NCBI GenBank assembly: GCA_040384465.1
Contig: JAZKJF010000008.1
Span: 124,001-188,000 of the forward strand
Direction of reading: 5' to 3'
Source of the DNA: UBA5078 sp040384465
Lineage (GTDB): Bacteria; Pseudomonadota; Gammaproteobacteria; Pseudomonadales; Pseudohongiellaceae
Length of the DNA stretch: 64,000 nucleotides
Part shown: piece after piece, positions 27,599 to 36,864 of the stretch
How positions within the stretch are numbered: position 1 is the first letter of the stretch
How the letters are laid out: every line of letters begins with the position of its first letter
Position numbers and translations under genes: made by a program
Notes under the pieces: model-generated
Database searches by the model: none
What the model saw: the letters and a program-made list of their open reading frames with translations, nothing else
What the model was told of the DNA's origin: nothing

Positions 27599-27982
27599 AT
27601 GGCTGTAGAAAAAACCGTTACCAAAACCGTCAAGAAGGCGCCAGCTTCCGTCAGTAAAACTACCGCTATTCAGGAAAAGTATACCAAGACCGCGATTCTC
27701 AATGAGATATCAGAGAGCACCAGTCTCACCAAGAAGCAGGTCTCGGCAGTCCTTGATGAATTGACCAGTATTATTGAGCGTCACATGAAAAAACGCGGTG
27801 TAGGCGAGTTCACGTTGCCAGGCCTGCTGAAAATCAAGTCGGTCAAACGACCTGCACGTCCGGCCCGCAAGAATGTCCCCAACCCCTTCAAACCGGGCGA
27901 AGTTATGGATATTCCGAAAAAACCCGCCACCACGCGGGTGAAGATTTTGCCTTTGAAGAAGCTGAAAGAATTCGCGCTCTGA
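27599..27982 (+). CDS. HU family DNA-binding protein with long basic arms
   Basis: A small nucleoid-type DNA-binding protein (127 aa from ATG 27599, which has AGAGA at a suitable distance; an ATG two codons earlier is possible). After a lysine- and alanine-rich N-terminal tail (about residues 1-30), the HU fold begins (YTKTAILNEISESTSLTKKQVSAVLDEL). It continues with GEFTLPGLLKIKSVKRPARPARKN, the DNA-binding arm, and ends VKILPLKKLKEF. The arm lacks the standard GFGxF and RNP signatures of HU-alpha/beta and resembles the divergent HU-like proteins of Xanthomonas, Burkholderia and Pseudomonas relatives. It is a single-gene unit with its own promoter and terminator. Confidence 0.85.
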   Translation: MAVEKTVTKTVKKAPASVSKTTAIQEKYTKTAILNEISESTSLTKKQVSAVLDELTSIIERHMKKRGVGEFTLPGLLKIKSVKRPARPARKNVPNPFKPGEVMDIPKKPATTRVKILPLKKLKEFAL

Positions 27983-28045
27983 TCCAGAATTCCCCGTACT
28001 CGCTTCGATTACAGGGTATAAATCGTTCATCAGTTCACCAGAGAG

Positions 28046-28068
28046 GCAGCCCAAGGGCTGCTTTTCTC
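28046..28068 (+). terminator. Intrinsic terminator of the HU-like gene
   Basis: GCAGCC (28046-28051) and GGCTGC (28056-28061) form a stem with a CAAG loop, followed by TTTTCTC. It ends about 20 bases before the proS start, so proS must be read either through this element or from a start within it. Confidence 0.8.
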
Positions 28069-28088
28069 ATTTAAGGTTCCTGTAAATT

Positions 28089-29831
28089 ATGCGTGCAAGC
28101 AAGTATCTCATCGCCACCCTCAAGGAGACTCCAGCAGACGCCGAGGTTATCAGCCACCAGCTGATGGTTCGCGCTGGTCTCATTCGCAAACTTGCCACCG
28201 GGATGTATACCTGGCTTCCTGCAGGATTGCGCGTACTGCAAAAGGTTACCGGCATCATAAGAGAGGAAATGAACCGCTCCGGTGCATTGGAAGTCTCGAT
28301 GCCGGTGGTACAGTCTGCCGATCTCTGGCTGGAGTCCGGCCGCTGGGACAAGATGGGACCGGAGCTGCTGCGTTTTGTCGATCGTCACCAGCGTGACTTC
28401 TGCCTCGGACCTACGCACGAAGAGGTCATCACTGATCTTATTCGTAACGAATTCAACAGTTACAGACAACTGCCCGCCAACTTTTATCAGATACAGACCA
28501 AGTTCCGAGACGAACGCCGTCCTCGTTTCGGCGTGATGCGGGCTCGGGAGTTTCTGATGAAGGATGCCTATTCTTTCCATATGACGGAAGAATCGCTGCA
28601 GGAAACCTACGACGTCATGCACAGTACTTATTGCCGCATTTTCGAGCGCTTGGGTCTGGACTTCCGACCCGTGCTGGCCGATTCCGGCAATATCGGTGGC
28701 AGCATGTCTCATGAATTCCATGTACTGGCGGACTCCGGTGAGGACGAAATCGTCTTCAGCTCAGAAAGTTCCTATGCCGCCAATATCGAGATGGCCACGG
28801 GAAGCTTGCGCGATGCCAGCTTTGCAGCGGAGGAAACGCGCAAGCCGGTTGCCACGCTTGTGGATACTCACCAGGCACACAGCATTGAGGATGTCTCGAC
28901 TCTGCTGGGTGTCGAATCTCGTCGCCTCGTGAAGACACTGATCGTCAAGGCCGTGACCGACGACGCTAATCCCTCTGGCTTGGTAGCACTGCTGATTCGC
29001 GGCGATCAGGACATCAATCCGGTCAAGGCCGAGAAACTGCTACAAGTCGCCTCTCCCTTCACCCTGGCAGAGGACGCCGACATCGAACGTGCGCTGGGTT
29101 GCAAACCCGGCAGCCTCGGCCCAGTCAAATTGAAGATTCCAGTCATCGCCGATTTCAGCGTGGTGGATCTGGTCAATTTCACCTGCGGTGCGAACGTCAA
29201 CGGCAAGCACTTGAGTGACGCCAACTGGGGCGCCGACTGCCATTACGATGCAACTGCCGATATTCGCAAAGTCAAGGAAGGCGATCTGAGCCCCGACGGC
29301 AAGGGCAGTCTCTTGATCAAGCGCGGCATCGAAGTCGGGCATATTTTTCAGCTCGGCACCAAGTACAGCGCCGCCATGAATGCCACGGTGCTGGACGAGA
29401 ACGGCAAGAGCGTGGTCATGATCATGGGCTGCTACGGCATCGGGGTCAGCCGCATTGTCGCGGCTTGCATCGAACAGAGCCATGACGCGCAAGGCATCAT
29501 ATGGCCTGACAACATTGCGCCTTTCCAGATCGCCATCATCCCCTTGAACGCACACAAATCCGATGCTGTTCGCGAGCTGAGCGAGAGTCTGCTGACACAG
29601 TTGACCGACGCTGGATTCGAAGTCCTGCTCGATGACCGCGACAAGAAGACCAGCACCGGTGTGAAATTCGCCGACATGGAACTGATGGGCATTCCACACC
29701 GCATCGTGGTTTCGGAACGCGGTATTGAACAGAATATTCTGGAATACAAGTCACGACGCGGTACCGACAGCGAACTGATTCCTGCCGATGACATTGTGAG
29801 CTTTGTGAGGGACAGAATTCGCCTGAGCTGA
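28089..29831 (+). CDS. proS: Prolyl-tRNA synthetase, bacterial type
   Basis: A 580-aa class II synthetase with the bacterial editing insertion. Motif 1 region VMRAGLIRKLATGMYTWLPAG is near residue 35, motif 2 KFRDERRPRFGVMRAREFLMKD near 145. The editing domain (INS) lies between about 225 and 400. It includes the GTNDxxVNFTCGAN-like NFTCGANVNGKHLSDANWG that deacylates Ala-tRNA-Pro. Motif 3 CYGIGVSRIVAACIEQ is near 447, with the anticodon domain at the C-terminus. Confidence 0.97.
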   Translation: MRASKYLIATLKETPADAEVISHQLMVRAGLIRKLATGMYTWLPAGLRVLQKVTGIIREEMNRSGALEVSMPVVQSADLWLESGRWDKMGPELLRFVDRHQRDFCLGPTHEEVITDLIRNEFNSYRQLPANFYQIQTKFRDERRPRFGVMRAREFLMKDAYSFHMTEESLQETYDVMHSTYCRIFERLGLDFRPVLADSGNIGGSMSHEFHVLADSGEDEIVFSSESSYAANIEMATGSLRDASFAAEETRKPVATLVDTHQAHSIEDVSTLLGVESRRLVKTLIVKAVTDDANPSGLVALLIRGDQDINPVKAEKLLQVASPFTLAEDADIERALGCKPGSLGPVKLKIPVIADFSVVDLVNFTCGANVNGKHLSDANWGADCHYDATADIRKVKEGDLSPDGKGSLLIKRGIEVGHIFQLGTKYSAAMNATVLDENGKSVVMIMGCYGIGVSRIVAACIEQSHDAQGIIWPDNIAPFQIAIIPLNAHKSDAVRELSESLLTQLTDAGFEVLLDDRDKKTSTGVKFADMELMGIPHRIVVSERGIEQNILEYKSRRGTDSELIPADDIVSFVRDRIRLS

Positions 29832-29879
29832 ATAACGCTGCAGACGAACATATCCTATCAACGACCGACCTGCTGAGAC

Positions 29880-31304
29880 ATGAGGCAAGGCATTATGGCG
29901 ATGGGATCGAGCAGATACACCACACTCTCCACACAGGTGAAAAACCAGCTGGAAGAGCTGGTATGGAATACCAATCTCTCGGATCAACCCGCGTGGCGAC
30001 GTGGGTTGATCCGGACATTGCGCATTGGCTACGCGGTGGGTCGTGACCTGAGCGAAGGTCAGTTAAGCCTGCGCGCCATGGGGTTGGTTTACTATACCGT
30101 CATCGCGTTAATTCCCCTGCTGGCACTGACCTTCTCGGTACTCAAAGGGCTCGGCGTCCACAATGCCATGGAACCTGCCTTGTTGAACCTGCTCTCGCCA
30201 CTGGGCGAGCGCAGCGTGGAAGTGACCGGCAGCATTGTCAGCTTTGTCGATAATGTCCGCGTCGATGTGTTGAGCATCGTCAGCCTCGTCGTCTTGCTGT
30301 ACACCGTTCTCAACATGATGCAGAAGGTGGAAGAGTCGTTCAATTTCATCTGGTCGGTGAACAAAGGCCGCAGCTTTGCCAATCGCATCAGCGAATACCT
30401 CTTTGCCATTATCGCCAGTCCGCTGTTGATCTTCGTTTCTGTCGGCATTACGTCCTACGTCAGCACCAATGTGTTTGAGCGCTATCTGCAGGCATTGAGT
30501 TTTGGGGGAGTGTTGTTGCAGATACTCGCTACCATTACCGCATTCCTGGTCATGTCACTGGCCTTCACATTCGCCTACAGCTTCATTCCCAACACCCGAG
30601 TGCGGTTCCGGTCGGCGTTCATAGGCGGAGTGATGACGACGCTGATCTGGAAGGGCATGGGGCAGATATTTCAGAGTGTGTTCAGCAACTCGACCACCAA
30701 TGAAGTGATCTACCTCGCGTTCTTCTCGGTCATTCTGGTCATGATCTTCATGTATCTGGGCTGGCTCGTGTTACTGACCGGATCCAGCATTGCCTACTAC
30801 CACCAATATCCCGCCAAGGCACGCTCAGGCCGCAGACGCTCACAGTTGAGCATCGAAGAACAGGAGGTCAGCATCTTGAGCGTGGTCTACCTGATCATCG
30901 CGCACTTCCAGCATCATGAAGAGCCCTGGAGCGCCGGTGAGCTGGCCGATCAACTGCGCCTGAATCCCTTGGTGATCGACGACATTCTCGCCTTGCTGCA
31001 CGACATCGATTTCATTCGGCCGACCCACGAAGACCCGGAAAAATATCTGCCCTCCGGCGCGGTCGAGGATTGCACTGTCATGGCGATTCGGGAAAAAATT
31101 CGCACCTTCACGCGTGACTCCAGATCGTCTGGTTCCTCTGCAGTCCGCAGAAAAATACATATCCTGTTGACCGAGGCCGACACTTTGCTGGAGCAACAAA
31201 TGGGAGAGCTGCGCTTCATCGATCTGGACACCAACTCTGACAACAACCCCGACAACCCGGCCACTGACGGCCATACGACGGAGAAGGGAAAAACGGCTGA
31301 ATGA
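29880..31304 (+). CDS. YihY/BrkB family inner-membrane protein
   Basis: A 474-aa member of the UPF0761 (YihY/virulence factor BrkB) family, function not established. Six hydrophobic segments are visible between about residues 60 and 310 (MGLVYYTVIALIPLLALTFSVL, VLSIVSLVVLLYTVLNMM, AIIASPLLIFVSVGITSYV, ATITAFLVMSLAFTF, FFSVILVMIFMYLGWLVLL). The C-terminal 150 residues form a cytoplasmic winged-helix-like region seen in the longer members of the family (WSAGELADQLRLNPLVIDDIL), with an Asp/Asn-rich tail. Translation could instead begin at ATG 29895, which has a better ribosome site. wrbA follows after 55 bases. Confidence 0.88.
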   Translation: MRQGIMAMGSSRYTTLSTQVKNQLEELVWNTNLSDQPAWRRGLIRTLRIGYAVGRDLSEGQLSLRAMGLVYYTVIALIPLLALTFSVLKGLGVHNAMEPALLNLLSPLGERSVEVTGSIVSFVDNVRVDVLSIVSLVVLLYTVLNMMQKVEESFNFIWSVNKGRSFANRISEYLFAIIASPLLIFVSVGITSYVSTNVFERYLQALSFGGVLLQILATITAFLVMSLAFTFAYSFIPNTRVRFRSAFIGGVMTTLIWKGMGQIFQSVFSNSTTNEVIYLAFFSVILVMIFMYLGWLVLLTGSSIAYYHQYPAKARSGRRRSQLSIEEQEVSILSVVYLIIAHFQHHEEPWSAGELADQLRLNPLVIDDILALLHDIDFIRPTHEDPEKYLPSGAVEDCTVMAIREKIRTFTRDSRSSGSSAVRRKIHILLTEADTLLEQQMGELRFIDLDTNSDNNPDNPATDGHTTEKGKTAE

Positions 31305-31359
31305 AACCCCGGATAACAGGTACAATGCCGCCATTCATTGTTCAGAGAAAATTCTTGCC

Positions 31360-31971
31360 ATGACGCAGTCCACCGCAACTCCTTATATTCTGGTGCTCTA
31401 CTACAGCCGCACGGGTGCCACTGAGAAGATGGCGCGCCTGATTGGTCGTGGTATCGAACAGGCGGGGGCGGGAATCGAGGCTAGACTGCGCACAGTACCT
31501 GCCGTTTCTACAGTATGCGAAGCCTCTGCCCCCAGCATCCCAGACAACGGCGCCCTCTATTGCAGCGAGGACGATCTGCGTCATTGTGCCGGATTGATCC
31601 TGGGCAGCCCGACCCGGTTTGGCAATATGGCAGCCCCTCTCAAGTATTTTATTGATGGAACTGGCGCGCTGTGGTTATCCGGGGCGCTGATCAACAAACC
31701 AGCGGCTGTGTTCACCTCCACCGCGAGCATGCACGGCGGGCAGGAAAGCACTTTGTTGAGCATGATGAACCCCTTGTTACACCATGGCATGCTGGTCTGT
31801 GGACTGCCTTACAGCGAACCGCAACTCATGGATACGCAGAGTGGTGGGACGCCTTACGGTGCCAGTCATCTGGCAGGCAAGAGCAGTGATCGCAAGCTGG
31901 ATGAGCAAGAGAGTGAACTCTGCATCGCTCTGGGCCGCCGGGTCGCGACGCTGGCCCTGAAGCTGCTCTGA
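31360..31971 (+). CDS. wrbA: WrbA-type NAD(P)H:quinone oxidoreductase
   Basis: A 203-aa flavodoxin-like FMN enzyme reducing quinones by two electrons. The FMN phosphate loop is YYSRTGATEKMARLI and the second FMN segment is LGSPTRFGNMAAPLKYFID. TSTASMHGGQESTLLSMMNPL and the C-terminal helix are also typical of WrbA. It stands first in the block wrbA-DUF2069-hda-DUF2066-purM-purN, which is the order in Pseudomonas. A TACAAT -10-like sequence lies about 40 bases upstream. Confidence 0.93.
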   Translation: MTQSTATPYILVLYYSRTGATEKMARLIGRGIEQAGAGIEARLRTVPAVSTVCEASAPSIPDNGALYCSEDDLRHCAGLILGSPTRFGNMAAPLKYFIDGTGALWLSGALINKPAAVFTSTASMHGGQESTLLSMMNPLLHHGMLVCGLPYSEPQLMDTQSGGTPYGASHLAGKSSDRKLDEQESELCIALGRRVATLALKLL

Positions 31972-32018
31972 TAACCCAGCACCCACATTCAACGATACCG
32001 CAACAACCCGAGCAGAAC

Positions 32019-32429
32019 ATGACTTCAGACTTCGCCCACAACACTGACCCCACAATCAGCACACCTCCTGCTGTCATCGAAAAATCGCGACTCGTGGTGG
32101 TCTTCACGTTTTATGCGCTGTTGTGCACCTACACCGCTTACGGTCTCTGGCAGGTTCCCGATGGCAATATCGCCGCGCTGGGTTTTCTGTGGATACTGAA
32201 GATGGTCCCGCTGCTCATTTTCACACCGGGCATGCGACGACGACATCTGCGGACTTTCGCATGGCTGTCTTTTGTGGTGCTGCTTTACTTCGTGGTGTCG
32301 GTGCAGACCGCTTTTGTCGAACAGACGCGTGTCTACGGCATTGTCGTGACGCTGCTGTTGTCGGTCCTGTTCTGTGCGCTGGTGGTATATATCCGCAGCT
32401 ATCGGGAATTCTACAAAACGTCGCTCTGA
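32019..32429 (+). CDS. DUF2069 membrane protein
   Basis: A 136-aa hydrophobic protein of the DUF2069 family with four membrane helices (about residues 27-48, 55-75, 85-103, 108-130). The family's function is unknown. It lies 47 bases after wrbA. Its last 19 bases overlap the 3' end of the convergent hda gene. Confidence 0.85.
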   Translation: MTSDFAHNTDPTISTPPAVIEKSRLVVVFTFYALLCTYTAYGLWQVPDGNIAALGFLWILKMVPLLIFTPGMRRRHLRTFAWLSFVVLLYFVVSVQTAFVEQTRVYGIVVTLLLSVLFCALVVYIRSYREFYKTSL

Positions 32430-33148
32430 GTGCCGACTGTCGACCATCCCATCAATTCGCGAACCAGAGGAATGGTGATGCGGCGCTTGGTTTCCAGGGA
32501 GTGCTGATCGAGGCGCTCCAGCAAAGCAAACAGATTGTTCATGCCTCTGTCATTACGCTGCAGAACGTAATTGGCCACTTCCTCGCTTATTTCAAAACCG
32601 CGCTGCTGCGCCCGCAACTGCAGGGCGCGGATCTTGTCGGCGTCTTCCAGAGGCTGCAATGAAAAGATCACGCCAGAGAGCAGGCGCGACAGCAGGTCAG
32701 GCAGTGTCAAAGGCAGCTGCCGGGGATTCATGGTCGCGGCGATACACAGGCAGGTGCCGCTCTCGCGAAGACGGTTGAAAAGGTTGAAAAGCCCCAGCTC
32801 CCACTCGGCATTCCCGGCGATTGCCTGCACATCGTCCAGACACACCAGTGCCAGTGACTCCAGACCTTCGAAGATAGCCGGGCTGTACTCGTGATGGTTG
32901 GCCAGTGGAATGTAGAACGAGGACTCCTGATGGTCATCGGCCTGGTGACACAGCGCCTGCAGCAGATGCGTACTGCCAGCCCCCTCCACTCCCCACAGAT
33001 AGTTGTATTGCTGACGCGGCACAGACAGCGTCCTGCGCAGGTGTGCTACCAGCTCACGATTGAGGTCAGAGACAAAGAAGTTTTCGAAAGTGGCTGCGTC
33101 ATCAAGCCTGATGCCGAGCGACAATTGTCGGGGTGGACGTGACGACAT
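32411..33148 (-). CDS. hda: DnaA regulatory inactivator Hda
   Basis: Hda binds the sliding clamp and stimulates ATP hydrolysis on DnaA after replication initiation. The 245-aa AAA+ protein carries the clamp-binding sequence RQLSLGI near residue 7, a Walker A-like WGVEGAGSTHLLQAL, and Walker B LVCLDDVQAI. The sensor-II region RNDRGMNNLFALLERLD lies near residues 203-219. It is transcribed with the DUF2066 gene, 3 bases downstream of it. Confidence 0.95.
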   Translation of the reverse strand: MSSRPPRQLSLGIRLDDAATFENFFVSDLNRELVAHLRRTLSVPRQQYNYLWGVEGAGSTHLLQALCHQADDHQESSFYIPLANHHEYSPAIFEGLESLALVCLDDVQAIAGNAEWELGLFNLFNRLRESGTCLCIAATMNPRQLPLTLPDLLSRLLSGVIFSLQPLEDADKIRALQLRAQQRGFEISEEVANYVLQRNDRGMNNLFALLERLDQHSLETKRRITIPLVRELMGWSTVGTQSDVL

Positions 33149-33151
33149 TCT

Positions 33152-34237
33152 TCAGCGTACCCAGCGATAGTGCAAAACGCTCTCCGGAGCGTCAGTTGCG
33201 GGCAGCTGATCAGGCACCAGATCACGCCCCAGGCTGAGGAATTCAGTAAACAGATACGTGCTACCGGACAGTTGGACATCCAGCTCCAGACTACTGCCGT
33301 CCAGCAACGAAGCGGCGACGGATTGCACCACAGACAGGGCTTGCAGATAAGCCAGCAGGTCGACATAGGCCGTGACATCGTCGACGCCTTCTACACGTAA
33401 GGTAATGCGTTGATCAGACTGTGTCACAGCCTGACCGGCCAGCGCAAAATGCGTCGCCAATTGTGCTGTCACGCGATCCAGAGCACTGTTGGTATACACC
33501 GCGAGATCCCGCTCAACACTGTCAAAGGTCTCTACCCGCTCGCGAAACAGAAACTGCCATAATCCCACCAGATCGCCGCCAGGCGACTGCAACACACGCC
33601 CGCTGAGAATGCTGTCGGCGCCATAGCGGGTGCTGGCGTTGCGGATAGCCTGCTCATCCAGACTCCAGGCCACATCGGCAGGCAGATTGCGACGATCCTC
33701 CACGTCCATGAGTGGCAATAAAATAGGGACTCCGCGTTTGCGGGAAAACTCTCTGATCAAATCCAGTACTGGGTGCTCCGAATCCGAACCAAGTAACTCG
33801 CGCTGACCATCCGCCCCCTGTACCGTCAGCCACAGCAATACGGAGGGCCGGTTACGATCCCAGACAGGAATGCCAGCGGCTGTCAGCATTCTGTCGACCA
33901 ACGCGCGATCAAAGGTCACGCGGATGAAAGTCTGCGGAGCCGAGCCAGCGGCACTGGTCCGGTAGGTCACCTCCTGCACATAACTCTGAGCATCACGCAA
34001 GGCGCGCGTGACATCGCCATTCTGCAGCCAGCGCTCCTCGCCAGTCACTTTCAGAACAACCTCCGTCAGCCCTTCACGATAGGCACGCAAGCGTTCGGTA
34101 TCGCCTTGATCAGTCACGGCAATCTCCTGCAGGTACAGGCCATCGACCACCAAGCTATGGGCAGCGGGAGCGGTCAGCAGCCAGAGGGCCAGCAGGATGG
34201 AGATGTTGATAGGCAGGAAGAATTTCATGTGGCGCAT
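33152..34237 (-). CDS. DUF2066 exported protein
   Basis: A protein of 361 aa (from ATG 34237; the frame extends nine codons upstream to a GTG) belonging to the DUF2066 family, function unknown. A signal peptide (MKFFLPINISILLALWLL, cleavage after AAHS) is followed by the family's start LVVDGLYLQEIAVTDQ. Middle segments include EVVLKVTGEERW and VTFDRALVDRMLTAAGIPVW. It is predicted periplasmic. It is divergent from purM and co-transcribed with hda. Confidence 0.85.
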   Translation of the reverse strand: MRHMKFFLPINISILLALWLLTAPAAHSLVVDGLYLQEIAVTDQGDTERLRAYREGLTEVVLKVTGEERWLQNGDVTRALRDAQSYVQEVTYRTSAAGSAPQTFIRVTFDRALVDRMLTAAGIPVWDRNRPSVLLWLTVQGADGQRELLGSDSEHPVLDLIREFSRKRGVPILLPLMDVEDRRNLPADVAWSLDEQAIRNASTRYGADSILSGRVLQSPGGDLVGLWQFLFRERVETFDSVERDLAVYTNSALDRVTAQLATHFALAGQAVTQSDQRITLRVEGVDDVTAYVDLLAYLQALSVVQSVAASLLDGSSLELDVQLSGSTYLFTEFLSLGRDLVPDQLPATDAPESVLHYRWVR

Positions 34238-34356
34238 GATACCCGATCCCCCATTCTTTGACACAGCAGCGATTTAAGTTCGTCGGGAAAGTACCCGGCA
34301 AGGCTCTCAGCTGGTAGAATCGCGGCCTCCAAGACCTCCATACGGACGCCCTGCCA

Positions 34357-35424
34357 ATGACTCAGAACACCAGCCACAACAGCACTCCTTCCCTCAGTTA
34401 CAAAGACGCCGGAGTCGACATCGACGCAGGTGACGCGCTGGTCGAAAAGATCAAGGCCGTCACCCAGAAGACCCGCCGCCCGGAAGTGCTTTCCGGTCTG
34501 GGTGGTTTTGGCGCGCTGTGTGAAATCCCCGCCGGTTATCGCCGCCCGGTGCTGGTCTCCGCCACCGACGGCGTCGGCACCAAACTGAAACTGGCGATCG
34601 AGACTGGCAAACATGACACCATCGGCATCGATCTGGTCGCCATGTGTGTGAATGACCTGATCGTCTGCGGCGCTGAGCCCCTGTTCTTCCTTGACTATTA
34701 CGCCACCGGCGGTCTGAATGTCGACGAAGCGGCGCAAGTGGTGGAAGGCATCGGCGAGGGTTGCCTGCAATCCGGCTGCTCCCTGATCGGCGGCGAGACG
34801 GCGGAAATGCCCGGCATGTACAAGAAGGAAGACTATGACCTGGCAGGCTTCGCCGTCGGCATCGTCGAAAAGGACGAAATCATCGAGAACGACCTGGTCA
34901 AACCAGGTGACAAGCTGATCGGTATGGCCTCCTCCGGCCCACACTCCAACGGCTACTCCCTGATTCGCAAGGTGCTGGAAGTCAGCGGCACGCCGTTGAG
35001 CGCAGACTTCGGCGGCAAGAGCATCGGTGAAGTGCTGCTGACGCCCACCGAAATCTACGTCAAGGCCATTCAGGCACTCAAAGGCCACGTGACAGTCCAC
35101 GCCCTCGCTCACATCACCGGTGGCGGCATCGTCGAGAACCTGCCCCGCGTCCTGCCGGACAATGCCCAGGCCGTCATCAACATGAGCGCCTGGCAGCGCC
35201 CGGAAATTTTCAAGTGGCTACAGAAGCAAGGCAACATCAAGGAATCGGAGATGGTCCGCACCTTCAATTGCGGCGTCGGCATGATCGTTTGCGTCCCGGC
35301 TGCAGATTGCGAGAAAGCGATGGCGATCCTCAACAAGCACAATAAGGGTGCCTTTGAACTGGGCTATATTCGCAGCGCCGACGCCGGAGCCGTTCCCGTG
35401 GTGCTGGAAGGTCAGGTGCGATGA
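34357..35424 (+). CDS. purM: Phosphoribosylformylglycinamidine cyclo-ligase
   Basis: PurM (AIR synthetase) closes the imidazole ring in purine synthesis using ATP. The 355-aa protein opens with SLSYKDAGVDIDAGDALVE and contains LVSATDGVGTKLKLA, IGIDLVAMCVNDLIVCGAEP, GGETAEMPGMY and the C-terminal HITGGGIVENLPRVLP. A TAGAAT -10-like box lies about 42 bases upstream. The stop overlaps the purN start (ATGA), coupling the two purine genes. Confidence 0.98.
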   Translation: MTQNTSHNSTPSLSYKDAGVDIDAGDALVEKIKAVTQKTRRPEVLSGLGGFGALCEIPAGYRRPVLVSATDGVGTKLKLAIETGKHDTIGIDLVAMCVNDLIVCGAEPLFFLDYYATGGLNVDEAAQVVEGIGEGCLQSGCSLIGGETAEMPGMYKKEDYDLAGFAVGIVEKDEIIENDLVKPGDKLIGMASSGPHSNGYSLIRKVLEVSGTPLSADFGGKSIGEVLLTPTEIYVKAIQALKGHVTVHALAHITGGGIVENLPRVLPDNAQAVINMSAWQRPEIFKWLQKQGNIKESEMVRTFNCGVGMIVCVPAADCEKAMAILNKHNKGAFELGYIRSADAGAVPVVLEGQVR

Positions 35425-36083
35425 GCACGGCGGCCTGCACGATTGTCGTGCTGATCTCCGGCAATGGCAGCAATCTGCAAGCCTTGATCGATGCCAGTGA
35501 CCGCAATAAAACCAGTGGCGGCTATACCATCAGCGCAGTGATCAGCAACAAGGCCGACGCGTTCGGACTGCAACGTGCCGCCAAGGCCGACATTCCCACA
35601 CGGGTGATCGACCACAAGCAATACCCGGATCGCCAATCCTTCGACCAGCGCCTGATGCAGGAAATCGATGCTTTCGCGCCGCAGCTGGTGGTGCTCGCGG
35701 GGTTCATGCGCATCCTCAGTGCCGAGTTCGTGCAACACTACGCAGGCCGTGTGCTCAACATTCATCCATCGCTATTGCCGGATTATCGTGGTACTCATAC
35801 ACACGAGCGCGTCATCGAAGCGGGCGAGAAGCAGCACGGCGTCAGCGTGCATTTCGTCACCGAGGAACTCGATGGGGGTCCAGTCGTGCTGCAAGCCGTC
35901 GTGCCAGTGTTGCAGAATGACACTCGCGATGTCCTCGCAGCTCGGGTGGCAAAGCAGGAACATGTCATCTACCCGAAGGCGGTCAGCTGGTTTGCGGCAG
36001 GACGGTTACAGATGCGGGACAATGGCGCCTGGCTCGATGGCGAACGCTTGAGCAATTGCGGTATTCGGGAATATTCTTCATGA
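35421..36083 (+). CDS. purN: Glycinamide ribonucleotide formyltransferase
   Basis: PurN transfers a formyl group from 10-formyl-THF to GAR, an early purine step. The 220-aa protein has the phosphate loop ISGNGSNLQALI and the catalytic triad Asn113, His115 (VLNIHPSLLPDYRG) and Asp151 (EELDGGPVVLQ), as in E. coli. Its stop overlaps the start of the DUF3108 gene, so three genes form one coupled unit. Confidence 0.97.
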   Translation: MSTAACTIVVLISGNGSNLQALIDASDRNKTSGGYTISAVISNKADAFGLQRAAKADIPTRVIDHKQYPDRQSFDQRLMQEIDAFAPQLVVLAGFMRILSAEFVQHYAGRVLNIHPSLLPDYRGTHTHERVIEAGEKQHGVSVHFVTEELDGGPVVLQAVVPVLQNDTRDVLAARVAKQEHVIYPKAVSWFAAGRLQMRDNGAWLDGERLSNCGIREYSS

Positions 36084-36853
36084 CGACTTGGACAACAAAG
36101 TACCGCGTGACAAAAACGCTGGCAGCGAGCTTGCTGGTCACGTTGGCGCCCTTCAGCATGGCGGCCGAACCTGTCCTCACCACTCCCACCAGCCCCACCC
36201 TGAAAACCTACGAAGCACGCTATGAAGCCAGCGCCATGGGGCTGAGTGCTACCGCCTACCGCACACTGAAGATTGTGGAAGGCGAAGTCTATCAACTGCA
36301 GAACAGCCTGACGCTGACCCTGCTGGGCGCCACGGTCGGCAGCGTCACCGAAACCAGCGAATTCCTCTGGCAAGCCAGTGATCTCACCCCTCTGCAATAC
36401 AGTTATGAGCAGACCGGCATCAGTGACCGCCACGAAAGCATCGACTTCGACTGGACCGGCAGCCTCGCCCAAAGCACGCTCAATGACGAATCCTGGAGCC
36501 TGCCCCTGCAGCCCGGCATCATGGATAAACTCAGCTACAGCACTCGCCTTGGCAGAGATATCAGCGAGCGCGGCTTGACCGAGGTCAGTTACAACATCGT
36601 GGATGGTGAGGAAATCGACGTCCACGTTTACCGGATCGCTGCCGAAGAAGTACTGAGCACCCCCGCCGGGAATCTCAACACCGTGCGCATCGAGCGCATA
36701 CGCCGTGAAGGCAGCAGCAGAAGTACCACGGTGTGGCTGGCCAAAGACTGGGATTACCTGCTGGTGCGGCTGGAACAGATCAACGGCTCTCGCACCACCG
36801 AGCTGATTCTGCAATCAGCAACAGTAGACGGACAACCTCTCACAGGGCTTTGA
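36080..36853 (+). CDS. DUF3108 exported protein
   Basis: A 257-aa protein of the DUF3108 family, function unknown. The ATG at 36080 overlaps the purN stop and gives a signal peptide ending APFSMA. The mature part begins with KTYEARYEASAMGLSA and has the family pattern of beta strands with QNSLTLTLLGATVGSVTETS, YEQTG and the C-terminal VWLAKDWDYLLVRLEQI. It is predicted periplasmic or surface exposed. Its end lies 11 bases from the convergent fleQ stop. Confidence 0.85.
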   Translation: MTTWTTKYRVTKTLAASLLVTLAPFSMAAEPVLTTPTSPTLKTYEARYEASAMGLSATAYRTLKIVEGEVYQLQNSLTLTLLGATVGSVTETSEFLWQASDLTPLQYSYEQTGISDRHESIDFDWTGSLAQSTLNDESWSLPLQPGIMDKLSYSTRLGRDISERGLTEVSYNIVDGEEIDVHVYRIAAEEVLSTPAGNLNTVRIERIRREGSSRSTTVWLAKDWDYLLVRLEQINGSRTTELILQSATVDGQPLTGL

Positions 36854-36864
36854 GTGCCGCCCCA

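Noticed and set aside
34225..35112. A 295-codon minus-strand open frame opposite purM
   Set aside because: purM is complete and conserved on the other strand; the frame has no similarity to known proteins.
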